Assembly: GCA_002914805.1 (NCBI GenBank)
Contig: JXTB01000348.1
Span: 204,648 to 268,647, forward strand
Length of the DNA: 64,000 bases
Reading direction: 5' to 3'
Origin: Parasponia andersonii
Lineage: Eukaryota > Streptophyta > Magnoliopsida > Rosales > Cannabaceae
Positions 21,404 to 32,655 of this stretch are shown one piece after another (position 1 is the stretch's first letter; each line of letters begins with the position of its first letter). The notes below the pieces were generated by a model. The model was not told where the DNA came from. It made no database searches and was given only the letters and a program-made list of their open reading frames with translations. A program made the position numbers and the translations under genes.

Positions 21404-24086
21404 TATCACGACTGGAATTCTAAAGCCATGATTTTTAATAATTTTAAGTTGAAACAATGATAAATAGTAATAAATAGTGATTTTTATAAAATTTAAGAAA
21501 ACTTAATATTTGAATTTTAATTTCTATTCCTCAAAATTTGGTAAAATTCAAAAATAGGAATTCTTTCATTGGTTTTAATTTCTCTAGAAAATATACATTT
21601 AACATTTGAAGGAATTCCATTTAATTTATTTAGAAAATTTTTATTTAAAATCACGAAGTTTAATAAAATGAGTTCAATGTCTAAATAATTTCTAAAAACT
21701 CAATTTAATAGCAAAATTGTCCTCATTCATCTACTTAATAAATATATCACTATTGGTTAAATAAATTTTACTTGGAAAAAGAGATTAATAGAGAATAGAT
21801 ACTTATCAGGGAAGTAGAGTGAGAAAGCAAATACAAATTACGTAACTTGTCCGACCGTCGAGATTACTACAATAAATATCTGAAAGTAGGAAAAGTAGGG
21901 AGTGAGCATTCACATGCTCTATAAAAATTTAATTACCTATTTAAATGGACGTAACTTTTCCAAACCTATATGGTTAATACTTTTTTCTGAAATTCATTTA
22001 TAAACTGAGTTTATAAAATAATTGAAATCCAAAATAATCACAAATTCAAAATCAAAACCAAATCCACATAATTGTACATATCATAAATCGTCTCATCCTA
22101 TGAGCTCACGTCCTCTCATCACAAACCAGAGTAACTCGTAGTATATGTACTAAGTACTCTCTACCTGATACCTATCCCAGAAAACCAGAGAGACACTCAT
22201 GTGTCTAAGCCTACCGAATCAAAGTAGTAACTGAATACCTACACCTACCGAATGGGAATAATTAGAAAAACTCCGCATAGATTTACGGACTCTGATTGAA
22301 GGAGGGTGTACTAGTCTGCCTGCTACAACACTGCGATACCTAAGATGTATCTCATATGTGATCCTATGGTATATACAACATGTAAAAAGATATACGTAAT
22401 AACTATGCAGAATATAACTAAATAATGCTTTAAAACTCCACTTATTATTATTCTGGAATTTACTATACTTTGGGTAGGAAATCTGCTAAATCACCTCAAG
22501 ATCATGATTTTATAAATATATATAAAAGCCACACAGTCCAATTCTATAATAATCTAAGATTTTCCAACAATTCAATAAAATATTGTTTAATTCATGATTT
22601 TTCACAAAATAGTCATAATGTAAATTTTAAATTAAATCATGTATAAAACCAGGTAATTGAACATCTAACTCAATGTGGTAGCTATACCAAGCAAAAAAAA
22701 GTGCTCAAAGAAACTCTCATTGGTCATTTAGGTGTTCAAACAGCCGATTCGAGATCTCGGTAAGTCCACTTAGGAAAATGACTTTTCCACTAGAGCCTTA
22801 AATGGAGAAATAGAGGTCTGCACTGAATTCAGAGCACTCAAAGATTGTAGGTTAGATATAAACTTTGTCCAAAGTGGGTTTCAGTATAAGACCAGTCCTG
22901 TGGGACACAAAACAATATTATTCATGAGTCTTGGAATTTATATCATTTCGAAATATAGCAATATTATATATCAAAATTCATTTCTTGACCTTAATAATTC
23001 CAAATTTAAAATCAAAATTCAATTTTGAGATCCTGAGTCTTAAATGGGCTTTAAATCCGAGAATTACAAAAATATCTTTTTTTGAAAATAATATGAAAAA
23101 TATCCACTTTTCTAAAGTATTTAGAGAAATATCATTTTTTCTGATTATTCGCAAACATATCACTTTTCTAAAATATTATAGAACTTATCATATTATAAAA
23201 TTATTCAGGAAAATATCGCTTTTAAAAATATTTGAAAAGTTTCAAATTCACTAATGATTTGTAAAAAATGTCATTTTTACAATAATAATTTAGAAAATAA
23301 CTGTTTTCTAATCTCAACCTAAGGCCCAAATATGAACAGTAATAAACTTCAGTCCAATACTATTTAATTTTGTAAAAATATCACACTTGTCCTGAATTAG
23401 AAAAATATCACATTTTTCAATTTAAGATTTCTCTCAAATCAGATTTCGATTCAACACAATATTAACACATTTATTTATGATTCAATCTCTTCTATCAACT
23501 TATATAACTTTTATGACAATGAAAATAACTTCACAAAATAATTATAAAAATGACACAAACTAATTACAAAAATGACGAAAATTATAGAATGCTCACCGGC
23601 AGCAAACGAGGACGTAAGAAAGGTCTTGAATAGAAGCTCGTGATGAGATGAGTCGAAAGAGACCAATGGCAACCCTCCAAGTGGTCGGACGGTGGCATAG
23701 TGGAGCCGAAAAATTTCATAGTCGTTTTCATTTTTTGGTTGTTTGGCCTAGTTTGACCATTTGTAACTTCGTATTCCAACAACCAATCAAGTAGAAGGAG
23801 GTCAAATCTTAAAGGTGGCATAGTAAGGAGTAATGTGGCGAGTCTCGTAATAACTATTTCCTTGTGGTTATGCACGGAGAGGAGAGAAATTGATAGTTTG
23901 GCCATGGAGAAAGAAGAAAAAAAAAAAAAAAAAAGAGGAAGGAAAACCATAGAGAGAGTGTGTCCGGTGAGAAGAGAGGAGTGTTGTATTTAAAGTCAAA
24001 ATAGGTCCCACCACTTATATAAAATATTTTTTTTATTTTTAGGTCAAAAATTACTAAAATACCTTTAAAAGGTTTAGAATTTTACA
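21404..24086 (-). repeat. Solo LTR, Ty3/gypsy chromovirus-like, about 2.7 kb
   Basis: Begins tatcacgactgg (compare tgtcacgactc at 54661) and ends ttttaca. It shares with the LTRs at 47832 and 54661 ordered blocks such as gagctcac..cctctcatc. Direct repeats cact(t) flank it (21400-21404 and 24087-24091). Removing it together with one copy of the repeat rejoins the copia LTR colinearly with 20177. It lies in the intron of copy b. Open frames inside it, such as 22931-23254, are AT-rich low complexity. Confidence 0.7.
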
Positions 24087-24525
24087 CACTTGCCTGATTT
24101 TCTTCATTTAGTGAAGATAATATTCTGAATTGTGTCCGATGGACCTAAGCTATATTTTGTAGCTGACTCATATTAAATTTATGAATCTTATTTAATTATT
24201 TTTAATTTTTCTCTTATTTTCTTTGGTGTTTTAGACAGTATTTAGTGATAGTGTGCGAGCCTGCTTATGGAACATGCAATATTCTAATTCAAATTTTTTC
24301 CTAAATAATTGTTCATCTTGATTGAAAAAATTACGCTTAACAAATCAAGAAAGTCAACGTTTGACTCCACAAAGAAATGTCTCAGAGACATATTTTAATT
24401 TAGTCAGTACTCCCTATTACTTATAATTTGCACACAGACTCAAGCTGAGTGATATAACTATTTCGATGATCATCACCATAACTCTTAGTATGATATAAAT
24501 GGTATGATATAAATCTTTGTCATAG

Positions 24526-25267
24526 GCAAGCCAGTGCCAGTTCCACCGAAGACGACATGGGGACATGCTTTTGCTGCACACTTATTCAAGACGTCAAGCC
24601 AAGAACGTTGGATCCATCAGACATCTATCAACAAGTTGAGATCATCCAAAAGACGCACCGCGGTTTCACGGCAGCGTCCGTGGCTCTAGACGGGTTTCCT
24701 CCCCAGTTCTTGAGTAGAAAGTACTGGCAACTCTACATGCAGACGCCTCGCAGTTACCAGCTAGACGAAGCTCCGGGCCTCAACTCTTGCTTGCGAGCTA
24801 GGCTTCCCAGTCTAGATTCGTTGCTATCAAATTCGAGCTCTGTATCCGTGGTTGTGGGAAAATGGTACTGCCCTTCTGTGTTTATCAAGGAATTAGATGG
24901 AAAACCCAAGGAACAGACAGAGAAATCCGTGTTTTACGAGATGACGCTTGAGCAGAGATGGGACAGGATTTTCCAATGCAATAACGTTGGAACTGACATG
25001 AAAGTGTGTGTGTAGATGTGTTTGTTCACAGAGAAGAGGCTTTCGTTAAAGAAAAAGAAGCAATACGTGACTGGGGACATACAGATAATGGAGTTACATG
25101 GTATAAAAGTTCATCACGTGGTGATCAAGAGGAAGATCAAGCAGAGAGATTACTGGGTGTGAGCATTCTGTTAACCGAGAGGATAAGATGGGAACTGGAG
25201 AGAATTGGGTGTCATGTTGATGAGTCCGAAAGGAGAGTGAATGGGTAGAGAACAGAGCGTTCGATTT
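24526..25267 (+). pseudogene. Exon 2 remnant of DUF1262 copy b
   Basis: Colinear with exon 2 of copy c up to the residues aligned with VNVKRTEEFD; the equivalent of EFDG...LVERF...[13 protein letters not shown] is missing because the copia LTR begins at about 25268. A frame break at about 25003 splits it into two open parts (to 25015 and 25006-25248). Confidence 0.8.
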
Positions 25268-27070
25268 GAAACAATTTTCGCAACAATTTTCGCAGCGAAA
25301 GATTGGTCCAAGAACGTTCAATAATTTTCTCAAAACAATTGACTATATGAGTGCATAGTATTAGTTCATAGCAAATAGGAATAAACAAAAAGAATGGACT
25401 TAATACCTCTTGTAACCTATCAGCGGATCCTAGTTTTACTATTTTCTAAATCACGATCTTCCAATCCAAACCTCAAGCACAATTGAATGAACATGTGGGT
25501 GTTGCGTACAATTTCTTAAACTCACACTTTAAACCCTTACAATTTTCTCAACACATAAGATTGCAAAAGTTTATTCTACAGAAAATAGGAAGACTCTCTT
25601 CTTTTTCTCTCTAGGTTTTGGAGGCGTAGTATATTCATATTTGCTAAGATTTCCTTTATATATATAAATATTTATTTATTAAACTATTTAATAAATTAAT
25701 TATTATATATACATATATATGTTTTCAAAACTAAATAAAAACGTAACCTTTTTATTCTTAAACGTAAAAGCTTTTATAAATATATATATATATATATATA
25801 TATTTAAATTAATTAATATATATATATAAATTAGCATATAACTAAAAAAAATATTTTACTTTCAGTCAGTTTTTCAATTTTTATTATCTAATTTCTAATA
25901 ATTAGATATTTTTAAATTCAAATTTTAAACAAATTAGGAAATTTATCTCTCTATAAATTTAAATTAATTCAAAATTAATTAATTAATGAATTAATAATAA
26001 TTATTAAGTACATATAAATAAACTATTTATCTAAACAAAGTGTGCGGTAACAGAAATAATATAATATCAAGTACAGTATTTGTAAGAGGTGGAATTAGGG
26101 ACCTATGGACCTGTAATTCAAGCTCAATAAATTATGACAATTAACTAAACTCTTTAATCAATTTGTCTATTTTATTAATTCTAGTATTACTCCACTAAAA
26201 TTCTAGAATTACACTATTGAAGTTACAGAATTAATTTACTCAGAAAATAGTGAGCAGTTCATCGATTTAATCATTACATGTAGTTCAATCATCTATAGAT
26301 AAGTCATAATTGGAGCTAGGTCATGTTTCGTTTACCTCTCCAATTACATCTTTATCCTTGTGTACCACTGATTCTCAAATGAACAATTAATTTATAAATC
26401 TATTATAAATTGAGTACTCAAACTATTCAAATCCTGAATTAATACACAAGGGAGTCATCTTTCTAGCTTCCTGATGGAAGGAATGGATTCCATATCTGTA
26501 AGTTGCATTCTTAGCTACTCATCTTATCATGCTCCCAAGATACAAGTATTTCGATCTATTTATAAAACAAACCTTTAACAAGTATGTCAAAGAACATAAT
26601 GTTATAAATAGGAGTCTATAATTACTCAGAATTAAGATTGATCTACGTATGAATATCTAGTGATATTATTTAAACTCTCAACAGTTAACAGAATTTATGT
26701 GAGATTCAAATCATGTTTGGTCGAGTCCTATATAATCAAATTATATAAAGTACCTCTATTGTGTTATCAACACATCAATAGTCCAGATAAAACTATTACA
26801 TTCTCAATGTTAATGGACCATACTAATAATACTTAATTAAAGATCCCAAGCATTAATTAATTATTACGAACTATATTTAGTTTATTATCCGTAAATTAAC
26901 CCTCGTATATATAACACTTATATACTAAATTTGTGGTTACATAAATAAACTAGAAATTTTCTGATATTTAAAGACATACAAATTATGCATAGATTCAAAT
27001 AGAAAAATGTCATTTTATTAATTCAACAAATATCCAAAATATACATACTTTTAGGGCACAAACCCTAACA
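25268..27070 (-). repeat. copia LTR, about 1.8 kb, 3-prime copy
   Basis: The right end is clear: ...gggcacaaaccctaaca at 27070, next to atctcccacttg, whose complement caagtgggagat is a standard copia polypurine tract. The left end is placed at tgaaacaattttc (25268), where similarity to DUF1262 exon 2 stops. Very AT-rich with TA runs near 25775-25803. Confidence 0.65.
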
Positions 27071-27084
27071 ATCTCCCACTTGCC

Positions 27085-27540
27085 CTAAAATAAGTGAGAC
27101 TTGTCTCTCAATCCTAGATCCTCCAAGTGACTCTCAAAAGTCTTCGCTAAAAGCGTTTTTGTAAAAGAATCAGTAATGTTGTTTTTGGATGCTATCTTCA
27201 CAACGGCCACGTCTCTTCGATGTACTATCTCTCTAATCAGATGATACTTCCTCTCTATATGCTTTCCTCTCTTGTGACTTCTTGATTCTTTTGAATTCGC
27301 CACCACTCCACTGTTGTCGCAGTATAAAGTCAATGGCTTATCCATATTTGAAATAACTTCTAAATTAGTAAAGAACTTTCTGAGCTAAACTACTTTTTTA
27401 GCTATTTCATAAGCTGCTATATATTCTACTTCTATAGTAGAATCTATAGCACTGGATTGTTTAACACTTCTCTAGACAATGGATCCACCATCAAGAGTGA
27501 ACACTGACCCAAAAGTCGACTTTCGAGTATCTTTGTCTGA
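27085..27540 (-). pseudogene. copia RNase H, decayed
   Basis: The - strand encodes LTLYCDNSGVVANSKESRSH, KHIERKYHLIREIVHR and KNNITDSFTKTL, the usual C-terminal end of copia RNase H (CDNxGA, KHIxxxxHFIR, NxADxxTK). NITDSFTK replaces NIADPFTK. Confidence 0.8.
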
Positions 27541-28500
27541 TTAAAAATCAGAATCAGTGTAACCAGAAGGAATCAAGTCCTGACTTAAATAAACCAGCAT
27601 ATGATTTCTCGTTCTCCTGAGATACTTGAGAATATGCTTTATTGTTATCCAGTGATCTAATCCTAGATTTGATTGAAAACGACTGACTATCCCTACTGCG
27701 TAGCATATGTCAAGCCTAGTACACAATATAGCATGTATAAGGCTGCCAATTGCAGACGCATAAGGAACTTATCTCATATCCTCTTCCTCTTGAGGTATCT
27801 TGGGGCATTGCTCTTTGGAAAGGATAACTTCATGTCGAGAAGGTAATTGTCCTTTCTTGGAATTTTGCATTGAAAAACGAATGAGCACCATATCAATATA
27901 AGATACTTGAGATAATGCAAAAAGTATGTTCTTGCGATCTCGAATAATTTGGATCCCAAGAACATATTTGTTTCTCCCAAATCTTTCATTTGGAATTGTT
28001 CAGCTAGCCACTTCTTTACATTAGACAATATTTCCACATTATTCCCAATGAGCAAAATATCATCTACATAAAGAACTAGGAACACCACATTATTATCTTT
28101 GATGTACTTGTATACACAAGGTTCATCAATATTTTGATCAAAACTATAAGATTTAATCATCTCATCAAATCTTAGATTCCACGATCTTGAAGCTTGCTTA
28201 AGTCCATAAATGGACCTAAGTAGCTTGCAAACTTTCTACTCTTGGCTTTTAGCTATAAAACCTTCTGGTTACACCATATAGATACTTTCTTCAAGATAGC
28301 CATTCAAAAAAGCTATCTTGACATCCATTTGTCATATTTCATAGTCTAAACATGCAGCAATAAATAAGAAGATACGTGTGGATTTAGCATGGTTATTGGC
28401 GAGAAAGTCTCTGCATAATCAACTCCCTCTTTTTGGGTATAATCCTTTGTCACTAACCTAGCCTTAAGCGTTTTAACTTTTCTATCTACACCTCTTTTTC
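27541..28500 (-). pseudogene. copia reverse transcriptase, decayed
   Basis: Motifs on the - strand: CVYKYIKDNNVVFLVLYVDD with an intact YVDD catalytic box and ILLIGN (about 28040-28140), FQMKDLGETNMFLG (about 27950), then CTRLDICYAVGIVSRFQSN and HILKYLRRTRNHML (27541-27726). Upstream motifs toward 28500 carry stops. Confidence 0.8.
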
Positions 28501-29295
28501 TTTTATAGATCTATTTACATCTAATGAGCCTGACATCTTCAGGTAGATCTACAAGTTCCCAGACAGAATTAGAATACATAGATTCTATTTCTTGGTTTAT
28601 AGTCTCTTGGCATTTTTCCTTATCAGAATTTTCCATTACATGCTTGTATATCAATGAGTCATCTTGGCTACTATCGAAAATAGCAACGTGTGTTTCTCCA
28701 ACTTCCTTTTAGCAAGCAGGTGGTCTAATAACCCTCCCACTACGTCAAGTTACTAAAGTATTCTGATCTAGACTAGTGGTCTCATAATTTTATCATTCAA
28801 CAACTGTTGTTGGTTATGATCTGATCTGATCAGAAAGTAATTCTTCTAGTATAATTTTACTTCTAGGTTTGAAATCTATCATATAGTTATTTTCAAAAAA
28901 AGTGGCATTGTTAATACAAATACCTTTTTCTCTTGAGGACTATAAAACAAACCTCCCATTATGCCTTTTAGATGACCTACAAATAAACAAACCTCTGTAT
29001 GTGGTTCTAGCTTCCCAATCTTTCCTTTCAGTATAAGTGTTGAGTATCTCCATATGCGAATATGACGTAAACTAGGTTTATGCTTATTCCACAACTCCAA
29101 AGGTGTCTTTTGGATAGACTTGAAAGGTACTACATTCAAAATGTAAATAGCAGTTTGTAATGTATAACCCCAGAATGAGAGTGGTAGGGAAGAGTAGCTC
29201 ATCATTGATCTTACCATATCAAGCAATATTCAGTTTCTCCTTTTTGCCGCACCATTCTATTATGGAGTTCCAAGTGATGTAAGTTGGGATAGAAA
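28501..29295 (-). pseudogene. copia integrase C-terminal half, decayed
   Basis: On the - strand, LTSLGTP followed by two stops in place of QQ, NGAAKRRN, LLDMVRSMMSYSSLPLSFWG, TAIYILNVVPFKS and TPLELWNKHKPSLRHIRIW (28879-29290): the D,D(35)E catalytic tail and GKGY-type region of copia integrase. The sequence is abruptly lost at about 29295. Confidence 0.8.
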
Positions 29296-29539
29296 TCGTT
29301 TAGAGAGAGTGTTTTCAAGAGATAAAGATTCTGTTGTTCTCTTCTTATTGTTAGAGAGAAGTGTGTTGTAATCTTCTTTTCATAGTAAAATTCTTTACAG
29401 TCTTGTCCGTGAACGTAGCATAAATTTGGTGAATCACGTTAAATTTTTTGTGTGCCTTATCTTTTTTATTTTACCTAAATTTTTTGAACTTGTATTTTAA
29501 TTATGTGTTGTCACTTTCGCAAAACTGATCTCCTAACAG

Positions 29540-29552
29540 TGGTATAAGAGCC
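29540..29552 (+). other. Primer-binding site, initiator tRNA-Met
   Basis: TGGTATAAGAGCC, one mismatch from TGGTATCAGAGCC, the complement of the 3-prime end of plant initiator tRNA-Met, two bases after the LTR end ctcctaaca. Confidence 0.75.
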
Positions 29553-29639
29553 ATTAATTAGAGTACTGTTCATATATATAGTACTATTCACATATACGGT
29601 ATTGTTCACATAAAGTAAAATAGTGGTAACTAAATAAAT

Positions 29640-30545
29640 CGTAGTGAACAAAAATAGTGGCAAAATTCTATATTGACCAGTTCAATGGAAGCAAATTCTC
29701 TCTATGGAAAATGAAGATAAAGGCAATCTTAAGAAAAGATAATTATTGCCTAGCAACAATTAGGAAATGGCTTGCTGAGATTACTGATGATAAAAAGTAG
29801 GACGAGATGGATGGCAATATTGATGCTAACTTACATTTAGTGCTAGCAAATAGAGTCTTATTGATATTAAAGAGAAGAAGTCAACCAAAGAGATATGGGA
29901 TACACTGATAAAATTGTACTAGACCAAGTCACTTCACAACAAAATTTTCTTGAAGAGAAGACTTTATACCCTTCGGATGGCAGAATCAACAACGGTGACT
30001 GACCACATCAATACCTTCAACACTCTATTTTCACAGCTCACAATAATAGAGCATAAAATAGAGGATAATAAACGTGCAAAAATCTTACTTCAAAGTCTAC
30101 CTGATTCGTTTGATCAATTCATTATAAATGTGACCAACAATGCTACAACTCTAGTTTTCAACGATCTTATACTTGTTGTTCTCAAAGAAGAAAATCGACG
30201 TAAGAGTAATGAAGATAAATTAGCAAGTTCATACCAAGCGAGACTTTGACAATGAGACAGAGATCAACAGAACGTGGCCTTGGTAGGAGTCAGAGTCATG
30301 GTAGATCAAAGTCAAGAAGTAAGAAGAATGTTAAGTGTTATCATTGTGGCAAAAAAAGGCATGTTAAAAAAGAGTGTTATCAACTCAAGAAGAATAGAGA
30401 TTCCAGAGGGAAGGACCCCAAGTCATCAAGTACTCAGGAGAACGTTGCAAGTACTTCAAATGACAGAGAAATCCTGTATAGCGAAGCAGCAACAATTTTC
30501 CTATGGATGACAAGTAATGTAAGAAGAGATCGAAGTCCTTCATAA
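29640..30545 (+). pseudogene. copia gag, decayed
   Basis: Encodes FYIDQFNGSKFSLWKMKIKA (about 29665), the conserved gag start, then stops, then LRMAESTTVTDHINTFNTL and KAKILLQSLPDSF (29950-30249; here RAKILLQSLPDSF) and an intact zinc knuckle CYHCGKKRHVKKEC (about 30336). Frames shift between these parts. Confidence 0.8.
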
Positions 30546-30599
30546 GAACAAGACATGAGATCTTGTTTCGCTACCACAAGAAAGGAGGCTATTGGTAAC

Positions 30600-31200
30600 A
30601 AATAGGTCTATAAGATCAAGCGTGATAGCAATGATCAAGTGGAGCAGTATCATGCGAGAATGGTGGTAAAGGGATATATTCAAAAAGAAGGTATTGACTT
30701 CAATAAGATATTTTCACCTATAGTTCGATTGACAATAATTAGAGTGGTTCTGGTGATGTGTGCCACATTTGACCTATATCTAGAGTAGCTAGATATGAAA
30801 ATTACTTTTCTTCATGGAGAACTTGAAGAAAAAATTTATATACTCCAATCAGAAGGTTTTGCTGAAACAAGCAAGGAGAACTTAGTTTGCAAGTTGAACA
30901 AATCTCTATACAGTCTCAAATAGACGTCGAGCTATTGGTATAAGAGATTTAATTCCTTCATCATAAGCCTTAGATACAACAGACTCAATTCAGATCACTG
31001 CACATAAGCCTTGATGAAGATAGGGATTTCATTATTCTATTACTGTACGTGGACGACATATTGGTAGCAGGCCCTAACAAAAGTAAGGTCCAAGAATTGA
31101 AGGCACAGTTGGCTAGGGAATTTGATATGAAGGACTTGGGATCAGGAAATAAGATTCTAGAGAAGTAAATTCACCAAGACAGAAGTAATAGGAAAATTTG
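30600..31200 (+). pseudogene. copia reverse transcriptase N-terminal part, decayed
   Basis: Encodes ARMVVKGYIQKEGIDFNKIF, SPIVRLTIIRVVLVM, LDMKITFLHGELEEKIYI and LNKSLYSLK, then in another frame LLLYVDDILVAGPNKSK and REFDMKDLG. The YVDD box is intact but several stops and at least one frameshift (near 31010) separate it from the rest. Confidence 0.8.
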
Positions 31201-31231
31201 GCTTTCTCAGAAGAATTGTTTAAAGAAAATC

Positions 31232-31978
31232 TTGCATCACTTCAATATGCAAGATTGTAAGCCAATCTTTACCTCACTTCATGTTAATTTCATGTTATCT
31301 TCTAGGATGTATCCTAGCAATGAAGCAAAGAGGATGAAGATGTCTCAAGTACTATATGCATTAGTGGTGGGAAGCCTAATATTTGCTATGATATACACAA
31401 AACTAGACATTGCACAAGCAGTGAGAGCGATTAGTCAGTATATGGCGAATCTTGGTAGAGAGTATTGGAATGTTGTGAAGAGGATTCCGAGGTACATCAA
31501 AAGAATCTCAGATGTTGTATTATATTATAGAGAATCAGAATTTACTATCAGAGAATATCTTGATTCAGATTTTACAGGTGATCTTGACAAACGAAAATCT
31601 ACTACAAGCTATGTGTTAACTCTTGCAAAATAAGCTGTAAGCTGGGTTTCAAAACTATAAACTGTTGTAACTTTATCTACAACAGAAGCAAAATACATGG
31701 CGTCTACACAAGCTTGCAAAGAGGTTATTTTGGTTCAAAGGTTACTGGAGGAGCTCGGGCACAAACAAGAAAAGATTCCTCTATTTTGTGATAGTCAAAG
31801 TGTCTTGCACATTACAAGGAATCTATCCTTTTATTCTAGGACAAAGTACTTCGGTGTTCAATATCATTTTGTTCGAGAAGTAATAGAAGATGGAAGTGAA
31901 GATATATTGAAGATACACATCAAGGAGAACCTAGCAGATACTTTAACTAAACCAATCAATATTGATAAGTTCCAATAG
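31232..31978 (+). pseudogene. copia RT C terminus and RNase H, decayed
   Basis: Two open parts: 31232-31633 (YPSNEAKRMKMSQVLYALVV, KLDIAQAVRAISQYMAN, EYLDSDFTGDLDKRKSTTSY) and 31697-31978 (MASTQACKEVILVQRLLEEL, PLFCDSQSVLHITRN, HIKENLADTLTKPI). They differ by stops at 31631 and 31660. RNase H acids in DSDFTG and CDSQS are kept. Confidence 0.85.
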
Positions 31979-32096
31979 TATAGATCCTTATTTAGCCTAA
32001 CAAATACGTAAGCAGCATGAAGAACTGATAAGCGAAGAAAATAAAGATTTCTCAAGTGTGAAGACATGATTAAAATCAAGTCTTCAAGTGGGAGAA

Positions 32097-32655
32097 TATT
32101 GAACAAATCAACAATTGCAGCTCACCAACCAGCTGTAATAGGAATAGTAAAAAGGTCAGCCATAATAGGAACAGTGAAAAAGGCAACCGCAATAGCAATA
32201 GTAAAAAGGTTAGCCACAATAACAATAGTGAAAAGAGCAGCCGTAATAGTAATAGTAAAATGTGATGTTCATACCACCTTTCAAGTTCTATAAATATATA
32301 GGGCTTCATCATTTGTTTTGCATCACATTCTAAATTATCTTCCTTTCTAAGAGAGAATTCAAGCCCAAAAATTCTTCTTAGTACCCTACTTATTTTCTCT
32401 TAAATTGTTTAGATAGAGTGTTTTCTCCTATTTCAAGAGAGAGACATTCTATTATTTTCTTCTTATAATTAGAGAAAAGTGAGTTATAATCTCTTTTTTA
32501 TAGTGGAATTTTTTACAACTTTGTCTATGGACGTAATCTAAATTGGGTGAACCACGTTAAATCTTTTGTGTGCTTTATTTTTTTTCATTTTATCTAAATT
32601 TTCTCAATTTGTATTTTAACTGTGTGTTATTATTTTCATAAAACCGATCTCTATT
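32097..32655 (+). repeat. copia LTR, 3-prime copy
   Basis: Follows the tract caagtgggagaa; begins tattgaacaa, where TG is expected. The end near gatctcta aligns with the left LTR end gatctcctaaca. It contains a 27-bp minisatellite and, near 32293, tataaatatata as a likely TATA box. Confidence 0.65.
32125..32270. repeat. 27-bp minisatellite in the copia LTR, five units
   Basis: Units of the form gccgtaatagnaatagtaaaaaggnta repeat about five times between 32125 and 32270. It is upstream of the LTR TATA-like tract, so it may alter promoter strength. The truncated left LTR lacks this region, so it cannot be compared. Confidence 0.75.

Larger units (their letters stand above)
20177..24280 (+). 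mobile_element. Truncated Ty1/copia element inside the intron of copy b
   Basis: An LTR-like block at 20177-20365 (tgacaaaacttg, agtgaagataatattctga, gctatattttgtag, gttttagacaatat) recurs at 21393-21403 plus 24087-24280, where it is interrupted by a gypsy solo LTR. Between them lie a gag fragment and a protease/pre-integrase fragment (to about 21385). A purine run (aagtaagggagag) precedes the 3-prime LTR as a polypurine tract. Integrase, RT and RNase H are absent: a deleted, non-autonomous copy. Confidence 0.7.
19580..25267 (+). pseudogene. DUF1262 pseudogene (copy b), two exons with TE-filled intron
   Basis: Exon 1 (19580-19886) encodes [30 protein letters not shown] and ends RQGKHK. Exon 2 starts after an AG at 24525 with QASASSTEDDMGT, then [39 protein letters not shown] and [15 protein letters not shown]. 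Three lesions: one G is missing at the donor (aaaggtatg, against aaagggtatg in copies c and f), so splicing there shifts the frame; one base is lost near 25003, creating a stop at 25013; and a stop at 25246 is followed by a copia LTR at about 25268 that removes the final 45 or so codons. The intron holds two nested retroelements. Confidence 0.85.
25268..29295 (-). mobile_element. 5-prime truncated Ty1/copia element, minus strand
   Basis: LTR at about 25268-27070, then on the - strand from right to left: integrase (28879-29290), reverse transcriptase (27541-28500), RNase H (27085-27345). gag, protease, the integrase N terminus and the 5-prime LTR are missing: the element stops at about 29295 inside integrase, where an oppositely oriented copia LTR fragment starts. 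Numerous stops. Confidence 0.8.
29296..32655 (+). mobile_element. 5-prime truncated Ty1/copia element, plus strand
   Basis: A partial 5-prime LTR (29296-29538), primer site, gag, reverse transcriptase, RNase H, polypurine tract (caagtgggag near 32090) and 3-prime LTR (32097 to about 32652) are present. The integrase is deleted: gag runs almost directly into RT near 30600. Both LTRs share tttagagagagtgtttt and gttgtaatcttctttt-like blocks, but the left one lacks its first half. Confidence 0.8.

Noticed and set aside
22931..23254. Open frame of 107 codons on the + strand
   Set aside because: Ile/Phe/Lys-rich low-complexity sequence inside a solo LTR; no motif.
32066..32293. Protein with nine-residue repeats
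   Set aside because: The frame arises from a 27-bp minisatellite in an LTR; there is no upstream leader or family match.
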